NCBI GenBank assembly: GCA_030616125.1
Contig: JAUWXZ010000044.1
Coordinates: forward strand, 1 to 5,296
Origin: Candidatus Aenigmatarchaeota archaeon
Lineage (GTDB): Archaea; Aenigmatarchaeota; Aenigmatarchaeia; CG10238-14; SCSR01
Reading direction: 5' to 3'
Length of the DNA stretch: 5,296 nt
Position numbers and translations under genes: made by a program. Positions 1 to 5,296 of this stretch are shown here, piece after piece (the first letter of the stretch is position 1; each line of letters begins with the position of its first letter). Below the pieces are notes generated by a model that was given only the letters and a program-made list of their open reading frames with translations, did no database searches and had not been told where the DNA came from.

Positions 1-1
1 C

Positions 2-1618
2 AAAATTTCTACGTTTACAATTAATGGCTTGCAGCCGCAAGGACTATACGAAGGACAAACCATAAATTTTGGTCTTGTCAATTTTTTGATAGGGAAGAAT
101 GGATCGGGGAAAACGCAGGTTTTAAGCAAGATCCATCAAGAGATAAAAAACAAACTGAGTCCTTTAAGAGAGGAATTTGAATGGGTCGGCAAAATGCTTC
201 CAGCCAACAGAGCCCACGTTGTACAAGGGAGCAGAGAGTTGCGCGGGGAGCGAATGGATGTTTTTGAGACGGAGAATCCCACAGCTGAGTCTTTTTTCCA
301 GTTTCTCAACGATAGCGAAATGACAAAAGCGATAGTGGAGAGCAGACTGCGGGCCTTTTTTCAAAAGTCCTTTAGAATCAAACTTCAAGGGCGGAATATA
401 ACAATGGAGATTTTGGAGCGATGGAAGGCAAAAGAAGAAGATCTTCGCGAAAAAGCGGAGGAAATGGAAGAAGAGGAGCCGGGAACCTCGGTCAATCTTT
501 CAAACGAAAGCGATGGGATGAAGGAGTTTTTGATTCTTTTGACTTATATTTACCATCCGCGCTCAAAGTATATTGTTATAGATGAACCTGAACTTCACTT
601 ACATCCGCATATGATAAATTTCGTTTCTGATGCGATAGAAAATACCGCAAAAAATGGGCAGAAGCAGTTTTTTATAGTGACTCATTCTCCGATTTCCATA
701 CGTCTTTCTTCAGATCCTGAGTGGAGGTATTTTTTCTTTCTGAAAGAAAAAAACGAAGTGGTTAATTTTGATCTGTTCCATCAACCTGAATACGCATCTC
801 TCATTCCATACCTTAATCCATTTAAAAAAGAGGCATTTTATTCCGACTTAATCATTCTTGTTGAAGGGGAGCAGGATTATCAAATTCTGCAGAATCTTGC
901 GAAAAGAATGGGATACTCTGAAACACAAAAAGGGGGCTTTACCTTTTTCCCCTCCTGGGGGGGATATGAGTTTGAGAGGCTGTTTAATTTTTTCCAAAAG
1001 CTGAAAAAGGAAGTAAGGATCATAGCTGACAGTGGCCTGAGAGAAAACCAAAAAGCTGGATTTTCCGAGGAATTTAAGAAGAATGTTTTGAGCGATACCA
1101 ATATAACAAAAACGCTTTCTGTTAAAGATATTGTATTGCTTTGCAAAAAGAAGCAAGAGCTTTATCCTGATAAAGAGAGATTGGGTTTTGACGAAAAACG
1201 AGAGGTTCTGCGAGGGGAAATCTCTCTGATAAACAGTCCGTCTTTCAAAAAGGCTGACTATGCGGAATTGATTGGAATTATAAGGGGGTTTTTGGGTCGC
1301 CTGTACAGGACGATTCTTCCGAAAGAGCTTGTTGAGGCGACTCAAAGATTAGTAGCCGAGTTCCAATTGAGATTTAGCAAGAGACCTTTTAAGCAGTGGA
1401 TTGAGAGGGACGAAATAGATAAGGTGAAAAAGGCGATAAAAAAGAATGAACATTTAAGACCGTATTGGCAGGATGCGGACCAAGACAGCTTTAGCCTGCA
1501 GGCGACGGGTCAAGAGTGGGTATGCGAATTGGTTTTTAGTATAGGCAGCGTTAAGATAAAAATCGCGTTTGACAAAGACACAAACCACACACAGTTTAAA
1601 CCAGAGGTTATAGAGTAG
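2..1618 (+). CDS. OLD-like ATPase with TOPRIM nuclease domain (5' end cut by window)
   Basis: The frame is open to the left edge and begins KISTFTING, typical of the first strand of an ABC/SMC-type ATPase, so probably only the initiator and a few residues are missing. The first in-frame start-type codon, TTG at 29, lies inside this strand and is unlikely to be the true start. Counting from nt 2-4, the visible part has 538 residues. Walker A GKNGSGKT is at 31-38 (nt 92-115), an ABC-signature-like ESDGMKE near 169-175, Walker B IVIDEPELHLHP with D194/E195 (nt 581-586) and the H-loop THSP at 227-230. A TOPRIM-like segment follows: ILVEGEQDY with E288 (nt 863). The expected second acidic motif reads IIADSGL, with only one Asp (D343). 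About 190 C-terminal residues match nothing I recognise. OLD proteins couple ATP hydrolysis to DNA cleavage and often act in phage defence; that role is inferred here. Confidence 0.9.
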   Translation, partial: KISTFTINGLQPQGLYEGQTINFGLVNFLIGKNGSGKTQVLSKIHQEIKNKLSPLREEFEWVGKMLPANRAHVVQGSRELRGERMDVFETENPTAESFFQFLNDSEMTKAIVESRLRAFFQKSFRIKLQGRNITMEILERWKAKEEDLREKAEEMEEEEPGTSVNLSNESDGMKEFLILLTYIYHPRSKYIVIDEPELHLHPHMINFVSDAIENTAKNGQKQFFIVTHSPISIRLSSDPEWRYFFFLKEKNEVVNFDLFHQPEYASLIPYLNPFKKEAFYSDLIILVEGEQDYQILQNLAKRMGYSETQKGGFTFFPSWGGYEFERLFNFFQKLKKEVRIIADSGLRENQKAGFSEEFKKNVLSDTNITKTLSVKDIVLLCKKKQELYPDKERLGFDEKREVLRGEISLINSPSFKKADYAELIGIIRGFLGRLYRTILPKELVEATQRLVAEFQLRFSKRPFKQWIERDEIDKVKKAIKKNEHLRPYWQDADQDSFSLQATGQEWVCELVFSIGSVKIKIAFDKDTNHTQFKPEVIE

Positions 1619-1709
1619 AAAACCAAAAGCGATTTTGCGACAGCTTAGTTCTTCTCGATTATTGCTTGTTTAACTTTTTCTGTGGTGGTTTCTATGCTTT
1701 TTTGGTTTT
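1619..1709. repeat. Weak long-range inverted repeat after the OLD-like gene
   Basis: AAAACCAAAAGC (1619-1630) is complementary, apart from a two-base bulge, to GCTTTTTTGGTTTT (1696-1709). The arms begin directly after the stop codon and are separated by 65 bases. The right arm ends in a T-run, so it could serve as a poor rho-independent terminator, but the stem is AT-rich and the loop is long. It may also be chance in T-rich DNA. Confidence 0.25.
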
Positions 1710-1763
1710 TAAGTTCATTCCCTCATGTTAGACAAGTCCACCCTTTTTTATACTGTCTCATTT

Positions 1764-1773
1764 GTGCTAAAAT
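1764..1773 (+). promoter_or_regulatory. Extended -10 promoter for the DUF6602-like gene
   Basis: TGC followed by TAAAAT (1765-1773) fits an extended -10 element (TGn plus five of six TATAAT bases). A 17-base spacer places TTTTTA (1745-1750) at -35, a poor match, as is usual for extended -10 promoters. Transcription would start near 1780, inside or just after the TTG at 1778, which matters for choosing the start codon. A second possible -10, TATACT at 1749-1754, would start RNA near 1761 and leave a short leader before TTG. Confidence 0.5.
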
Positions 1774-1777
1774 TTAG

Positions 1778-2626
1778 TTGAATTATAGAGATAGACTGGG
1801 GCTAGACAGAGTTGCTCAGCAATTAGAATTACGCTACCTCGTAAGGCCTGTTATAAATACTATGTTAAAACAACACTTTAAAAACGAAGAAGATGCTTTA
1901 TTTGCCAATGCTAAAAAGGCTGGCATATTCAGTCATCCTAACAATATAGGTCAAGCAAGAGAAGTTTTTGTAAACAACTTTTTACAAAATAACTTACCAG
2001 CAAAGCTGACGCTGTGGAATGGAGAAATAGTTGACTACAAAACTACCCCAAAGACTCAAGGAAGAAGAAATCAAATAGATATTGGGGTGGTAAGAGAAGA
2101 TATGTCTGTAATATCCCCAGATGGAAAAACGGCGATGATACCTTACGAGGCCGTATTGGCTACTATAGAAGTAAAATCGGTTTTAACAGAAAAGCATCTC
2201 TTGCCTGCCCTTAACGCTATACAGAATCTGAGAAAATTAAAGAGAGCTCCAAGAAAGTTTGTCGCCAATTTTGGATATGTGCCACCACGTATTGTGAATT
2301 TTATCTTCGCTTATGATGGTCCCAAAAGCTCAACTGCCATTAAATATCTCAAGAAGTATAAAATGGATAACGAAATATCAGATGCAAATTTGTTTGATGT
2401 TTTAACGGTGATAAAAAAATACACATTTATCGCAACACAAGCTGCTGATAAAAAGAAAAAATGTAATGTTGATTATTATCTATTTCAACATAATAATGAT
2501 AACCTATTTGTGTTTATGAAATTTCTATATTTTAGTTCAAGCGGTTTTCTTTCAATGCCCCCCTCAATTCAACCCTACTTTCAAAATCGTAGCCTTAAAG
2601 GGAATATTAAAGAAATTAAGATATAG
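1778..2626 (+). CDS. DUF6602-like PD-(D/E)XK nuclease
   Basis: The longest frame gives 282 residues. The sequence has the layout I associate with DUF6602: a helical lead-in, then HPNNIGQAREVFVNNFLQNNLP, then a nuclease core with NQIDI (D101, nt 2078-2080) and IEVKS (E131 and K133, nt 2168-2176), forming a D...ExK active site. The C-terminal part ends in NLFVFMKFLYF...IQPYF, the hydrophobic segment also typical of this family. Such proteins are thought to be nucleases of defence islands; the target is unknown. The start is uncertain. TTG at 1778 directly follows an in-frame TAG and lies at the predicted transcription start, whereas ATG at 1862 (residue 29) sits just before the family's lead-in and leaves the nuclease core intact. 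Neither has a Shine-Dalgarno sequence. The 28 extra residues read like real protein, so the longer form is kept here. No partner gene is close enough to be co-translated. Confidence 0.82.
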   Translation: MNYRDRLGLDRVAQQLELRYLVRPVINTMLKQHFKNEEDALFANAKKAGIFSHPNNIGQAREVFVNNFLQNNLPAKLTLWNGEIVDYKTTPKTQGRRNQIDIGVVREDMSVISPDGKTAMIPYEAVLATIEVKSVLTEKHLLPALNAIQNLRKLKRAPRKFVANFGYVPPRIVNFIFAYDGPKSSTAIKYLKKYKMDNEISDANLFDVLTVIKKYTFIATQAADKKKKCNVDYYLFQHNNDNLFVFMKFLYFSSSGFLSMPPSIQPYFQNRSLKGNIKEIKI

Positions 2627-2660
2627 TGCAAAGTTGCAGTTATGGCCTAAATTGCAAAGT
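2627..2660. repeat. Short direct repeat TGCAAAGT and small palindrome
   Basis: TGCAAAGT occurs at 2627-2634, immediately after the stop codon, and again at 2653-2660. The first copy is also part of a TGCAA-AG-TTGCA inverted repeat (2627-2638). The elements are short and could be chance. The rest of this gap up to about 2760 shows no convincing gene, RNA or terminator. Confidence 0.25.
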
Positions 2661-2773
2661 CATGAGAATAAAACTGCCTTTTTAGGTTAAGGAAATAGGT
2701 TCTAACTTTGTCCACGGTTCGCAGCACTAATTTTACTTAGTATAGCAGCATTTTTTAGATTATACTGTAATTC

Positions 2774-2803
2774 TCATACATTGATGTAATTATCATACAT
2801 TGA
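2774..2803. repeat. 11-bp tandem direct repeat, possible operator
   Basis: TCATACATTGA occurs perfectly at 2774-2784 and 2793-2803, 19 bases apart, which is close to two helical turns and puts both copies on the same DNA face. The second copy overlaps the -35 hexamer at 2800-2805. That is the placement expected of a repressor or activator site for the downstream two-gene unit. The regulator is unknown; the 75-residue protein itself is one candidate. Both the role and the regulator are inference. Confidence 0.45.
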
Positions 2804-2828
2804 CAATGACTTCAATTCCTGCAATACT
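2800..2828 (+). promoter_or_regulatory. Sigma70-type promoter of the two-gene unit
   Basis: A perfect -35 hexamer TTGACA (2800-2805) is followed after exactly 17 bases by AATACT (2823-2828), four of six matches to the -10 consensus. Transcription would start near 2835, leaving a leader of about 20 bases before the ATG at 2856. The leader is A-rich and has no Shine-Dalgarno sequence. Confidence 0.5.
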
Positions 2829-2855
2829 AAAAAAACAAAAACAGATGAAAATGAA

Positions 2856-3083
2856 ATGTTAATCACATTCCATAAGAAATTAGCAGAAGAAATCTTAAAA
2901 GCATTTGGTAAGAAAGTAGACACACAAGGTTGTTTAGTAGAAACCGAAACTTCTCAAAAAGTTTTAACTTCTAAAGGAGAAGAAATCAATATCAACGAGT
3001 TTGGAGGAATTACTAAAGGCTCACAGATCTATTTAAAATCTGATATCGTTTCTCTCATTAACTTCGTAGAAGAAGACCAATGA
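2856..3083 (+). CDS. Small protein of unknown function, first gene of a coupled pair
   Basis: This 75-residue protein is not one I recognise. It begins MLITFHKKLAEEILKAFGKK, probably an amphipathic helix, followed by a glycine- and beta-rich middle (LTSKGEEININEFGGITKG) and an acidic end (VEEDQ). It has one cysteine (C26), no signal peptide and no membrane segment, so it should be cytosolic. ATG at 2856 is the first usual start codon in a frame open only from 2790, and it has no Shine-Dalgarno sequence. The stop TGA (3081-3083) overlaps the next ATG (3080-3082), so the two genes are probably translationally coupled and made in a fixed ratio. A small first gene with a possible operator resembles the antitoxin/regulator position of toxin-antitoxin operons, but no DNA-binding motif is evident and the function is open. 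Confidence 0.75.
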   Translation: MLITFHKKLAEEILKAFGKKVDTQGCLVETETSQKVLTSKGEEININEFGGITKGSQIYLKSDIVSLINFVEEDQ

Positions 3084-3883
3084 ATTGGGATTGGTTAATA
3101 AAGTTATTTCCTAAACTAAAAAAATTAAATTTAGAATTTTTTAAAAATTTAACGTTTATACATATTGGTCCAAAAATAAAGTATACAGATAAAAGATCTC
3201 TCAAAATTAACTTTAACAAATTATCCCCTAAAGAGAAAAAGACTATATCTAACAAACTTCCAAAACTTCTAGAGTCTGGTGTTGACATCCTTGAAGAAAA
3301 ATTTAAAGAAACAGCAGATGATTATAAAGAAAAGATTCAATCTGCTAGTAATCAAAAAGTCCTAGAATACTTCAAAGGCAAGATACCAGATAATGACATC
3401 TCTATTTTGAAAGCCTCTTTATATCTCAAGTCAGTCTTTGAAAGTGACGGTGAAACAAAACTTATAAAAAGTAATATTGTTAACAGATATGGAGTAAGGG
3501 GAAGACATATTTGTAATCTATGTACTGCTGGATATTTTGAGACTTGGATACGTCCTGCCTATGAGGAAATGTCGCAGCTTTCTGGTTTTACACTTGGGAA
3601 GTTTTTAAAAGTTTATGAAGAAATTGTTGAATTTTATCCCTTTGCACTTTTTGTACACGGAAGAATGAGCGAAAGAGAAATAAAACAATCAATAGAAGAA
3701 AAAATCAAAATCGCTAAAAAATATGGTATTAAAACATTAAATATCCATGGGATTGGCTCCAGTAATTTAAAAAAAATAAGAAAAGTAATTGATGAAATAG
3801 AAATTGAAGATAAATTCGACAGACGAGTTGAAAAAGAAGGAAATGTTATAGTAATTAAATTAACTTTTAAAAATTCCTCTTGA
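3080..3883 (+). CDS. 267-residue protein of unknown function, second gene of the coupled pair
   Basis: I do not recognise this family. The N-terminus (WDWLIKLFPKLKKLNLEFF) is hydrophobic and basic, then comes a strand-rich part (FIHIGPKIKY, LKINFNKL) and a lysine-rich helical stretch to about 115. The most distinctive part is YGVRGRHICNLCTAGYFE at 137-154, with H143, C145 and C148, the only two cysteines; this is half of a usual four-ligand zinc site. Near the end, IHGIGSSNLKKI (222-233) resembles the GIG turn of a helix-hairpin-helix DNA-binding motif, a weak likeness. There is no clear transmembrane segment, ATPase motif or nuclease motif. It starts at an ATGA overlap with the upstream gene, preceded by only a weak purine stretch (AGAAGAAG). 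The DNA is extremely AT-rich (8 G/C of 60 in 3121-3180). A defence role is suggested only by its neighbours. Confidence 0.85.
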   Translation: MNWDWLIKLFPKLKKLNLEFFKNLTFIHIGPKIKYTDKRSLKINFNKLSPKEKKTISNKLPKLLESGVDILEEKFKETADDYKEKIQSASNQKVLEYFKGKIPDNDISILKASLYLKSVFESDGETKLIKSNIVNRYGVRGRHICNLCTAGYFETWIRPAYEEMSQLSGFTLGKFLKVYEEIVEFYPFALFVHGRMSEREIKQSIEEKIKIAKKYGIKTLNIHGIGSSNLKKIRKVIDEIEIEDKFDRRVEKEGNVIVIKLTFKNSS

Positions 3884-3934
3884 TTCTATATATTTAGAGT
3901 TTCCAACTTTTCCTCTTTTTGGTAATTTTTCAAT

Positions 3935-4000
3935 AAAAAAAGGCGGACGCCAAGAGGCGATTCATTGTATTGAACTACTTCTTAACGCCCGCCTTATTTT
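3935..4000. terminator. Probable bidirectional terminator with a large structured loop
   Basis: AAGGCGG (3940-3946) pairs with CCGCCTT (3989-3995); after one A-C mismatch two more C-G pairs are possible. The stem is preceded by A7 (3935-3941) and followed by TTATTTT, so it could end transcription from either side. The loop of about 36 bases is large and could fold internally: CGCC-AAGA-GGCG (3948-3959) and TTCA...TGAA (3961-3974). It lies 56 bases after the 267-residue gene and separates that unit from the restriction-modification gene. Confidence 0.65.
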
Positions 4001-4024
4001 GCGAGCACTTTTCATTGGATTGAA
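3961..4024. repeat. 14-bp direct repeat with an exact 50-bp period
   Basis: TTCATTGTATTGAA (3961-3974) recurs as TTCATTGGATTGAA (4011-4024) with one mismatch. Each copy has TTCA/TGAA half-sites facing each other around six bases, so each could be a protein-binding palindrome or a mini-hairpin. The first lies inside the terminator loop, the second after it, about 60 bases before the next promoter. Confidence 0.5.
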
Positions 4025-4083
4025 GAGGTTCTAAATTGTTAATTATATCCTAAAAAATAGAACGGATTTGTCAATACCAAAAA

Positions 4084-4112
4084 TTGTTAAAAGAATACTT
4101 TTAAGATAAAAT
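4084..4112 (+). promoter_or_regulatory. Promoter of the restriction-modification gene, leaderless geometry
   Basis: TTGTTA (4084-4089) and TAAAAT (4107-4112) are separated by 17 bases, matching the -35 and -10 consensus at four and five of six positions. The predicted transcription start is about 4119, at or next to the ATG at 4120, so the mRNA would be leaderless. This fits the absence of any Shine-Dalgarno sequence. Confidence 0.55.
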
Positions 4113-4119
4113 AAAGATA

Positions 4120-5296
4120 ATGTTAAATCAATATTTTGCCGATTATGTCCAGTCAATTTCTTCAAAATTTTCTCATGAAGATACTACCGAAATGGGCTAT
4201 CGTTCTGATTTTGAATTCTTAATCAAGAAAATTTTTGAATCAATAAATGTTAGGCGTATAGATCATGATCCCAAAGCTAAAAAAGGTAATAAGCCAGATT
4301 TTGTAGTTCTCAATTATGATGTTCCGATTTTGTATATCGAAACTAAAGATATTGGCGTCTCGTTGAATAAAGTTGAAAAGTCTAAACAGATGACTAGATA
4401 TTATGGTTATACCAATTTAGTTTTAACTGATTATTTAGAATTTCGTTTTTACAGAAATGGTCTTCTCTATGGTGAACCTATAAAAATAGCTAAATATGAT
4501 AAAGACAGTCGAATCATTAGTCCAATTCCAAGAAACTACGAAAATCTTGCCCAAACTTTACTAGACTTTACTAAATCGCATAAAGAACCTATTCGTTCCG
4601 GTATTCATCTATCAAAAATTATGGCAGGCAAGGCACAACGTATTCGAGATAATATTCGCCAGTTTCTTACGACAGAATCAGATAACAATACAGAGCTGAT
4701 TAAAATTTATAAAACGATAAAAAAACTTCTAGTTCATGATCTTACAAAAGATGCTTTTGCTGATATGTATGCCCAAACTCTTGTATATGGACTTTTTGTA
4801 GCTCGTTTTTATGATGAAAGTCAATCAGATTTTACTCGTCAAGAAGCTCGAGATCTTATTCCCAAATCCAACCCTTTACTTAGACACTTTTTCGACCATA
4901 TAGTGGGGCCTAACTTTGATAAAAGACTTGAGTATATTGTAAATGAATTATGTGAGGTATTTTCTCATGCTGATGTTGAAAAATTAATGAAGCAATATTT
5001 TCAAAAGGATCTATGGGGAAATGAGCAAAGAGGACCGGATCCAGTAATTCACTTCTATGAAGACTTTTTGAAAGAATATGATCCTGAACTGCGTAAGAAA
5101 ATGGGAGCATATTATACTCCTCTTCCTGTAGTGATGTTTATTATTCGTTCTGTTGACTACTTACTTAAAAATAAATTTGGACTTAATAGTGGGTTAGCTG
5201 ATACATCCAAGACTGAAAATGGTTTACATCGAGTACAAATTCTTGATCCTGCCGTTGGCACAGGAACATTTATTAGTACTGTTATTAGAATTATCT
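4120..5296 (+). CDS. Type IIG-like restriction-modification enzyme, nuclease plus N6-adenine methyltransferase (3' end cut by window)
   Basis: The frame runs off the right edge after 392 complete codons. ATG at 4120 is the first start after an in-frame TAA (4102-4104). The N-terminal 120 residues form a PD-(D/E)XK nuclease: KPDF with D60 (nt 4297), then YIETKD with E74 and K76 (nt 4339-4347), then QMTRYYGYTNLVLTDYLEFRFY, the pattern of type IIG/ISP enzymes. A helical linker covers about 150-320. GAYYTP at 329-334 marks entry to the methyltransferase, and DPAVGTGTF at 376-384 is AdoMet-binding motif I of N6-adenine methylases. The catalytic NPPY motif and the target-recognition domain lie beyond the window. 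Only about 250 residues separate the nuclease from the methyltransferase, too few for the helicase of LlaGI-type ISP enzymes, so a type IIG layout is favoured. It would methylate host DNA and cut unmodified DNA. Confidence 0.9.
   Translation, partial: MLNQYFADYVQSISSKFSHEDTTEMGYRSDFEFLIKKIFESINVRRIDHDPKAKKGNKPDFVVLNYDVPILYIETKDIGVSLNKVEKSKQMTRYYGYTNLVLTDYLEFRFYRNGLLYGEPIKIAKYDKDSRIISPIPRNYENLAQTLLDFTKSHKEPIRSGIHLSKIMAGKAQRIRDNIRQFLTTESDNNTELIKIYKTIKKLLVHDLTKDAFADMYAQTLVYGLFVARFYDESQSDFTRQEARDLIPKSNPLLRHFFDHIVGPNFDKRLEYIVNELCEVFSHADVEKLMKQYFQKDLWGNEQRGPDPVIHFYEDFLKEYDPELRKKMGAYYTPLPVVMFIIRSVDYLLKNKFGLNSGLADTSKTENGLHRVQILDPAVGTGTFISTVIRII

Noticed and set aside
29..31. TTG at 29 as the start of the OLD-like gene
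   Set aside because: The frame is open to the window edge and the codons before TTG encode a typical first beta strand of the ATPase, so the real start is most likely upstream.
848..1345. Long minus-strand open frame opposite the OLD-like gene
   Set aside because: It lies fully inside a well-supported coding region, has no recognisable motif, and its composition follows from the opposite strand.
1645..1722. Minus-strand open stretch of 25 codons reading like a protein tail (ELKNQKSIETTTEKVKQAI...)
   Set aside because: A TGA lies directly upstream in frame (1723-1725) and there is no ATG, GTG or TTG start. It is too short to tell a gene remnant from chance.
2700..2750. GGTTCG near 2716, reminiscent of a tRNA T-arm
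   Set aside because: No matching T-stem, anticodon arm or acceptor stem can be drawn around it.
3080..3883. Pairing with the preceding gene as a classical toxin-antitoxin operon of a known family
   Set aside because: Neither protein shows a known toxin fold signature or an antitoxin DNA-binding motif that I can identify, so only the gene layout supports it.
3935..4028. CRISPR array or retron RNA suggested by the repeat and hairpins
   Set aside because: There are only two copies of a 14-bp element with one mismatch, no array, no cas gene and no reverse transcriptase in the window.
4910..5110. Minus-strand open frame opposite the restriction-modification gene
   Set aside because: It is a shadow of the plus-strand frame, which carries clear motifs through this stretch.

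Overview
The window is an AT-rich bacterial segment in which every convincing gene lies on the + strand. Three of the five coding regions resemble enzymes of anti-phage defence. In order they are: an OLD-like ATPase/TOPRIM nuclease (2-1618, start cut by the left edge); a PD-(D/E)XK nuclease resembling the DUF6602 family (1778-2626, or from 1862); a two-gene unit of unknown function, 75 and 267 residues, joined by an ATGA stop/start overlap (2856-3883); and a type IIG-like restriction-modification protein with an N-terminal nuclease and an N6-adenine methyltransferase (from 4120, cut by the right edge). This looks like part of a defence island. No transposase, integrase, tRNA or CRISPR array is visible.

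The organism cannot be named. TGA is used as a stop (ends at 3083 and 3883), so the standard bacterial code fits. No start codon with visible upstream sequence has a strong Shine-Dalgarno sequence, and the candidate promoters lie very close to the starts; at 4120 the predicted transcript begins at or next to the ATG. This, the extended -10 TGnTAAAAT and the low GC content would suit a Patescibacteria-like or similar low-GC lineage, but that is only inference.

The intergenic stretches are all under 300 bases. 1619-1777 holds a weak long-range inverted repeat and an extended -10 promoter. 2627-2855 holds a TTGACA promoter overlapped by an 11-bp tandem repeat that could be an operator. 3884-4119 holds a GC-rich hairpin, probably a terminator in both directions, with an unusually large structured loop, a 14-bp element repeated exactly 50 bp later, and the promoter of the last gene.

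Each gene block after the first seems to have its own promoter, so the genes look like neighbouring independent modules rather than one operon. The exception is the tightly coupled 75 + 267 residue pair, which is the best candidate for an undescribed system. Base composition differs sharply between modules (GC 32/60 in 181-240 versus 8/60 in 3121-3180), as expected if they were acquired separately.
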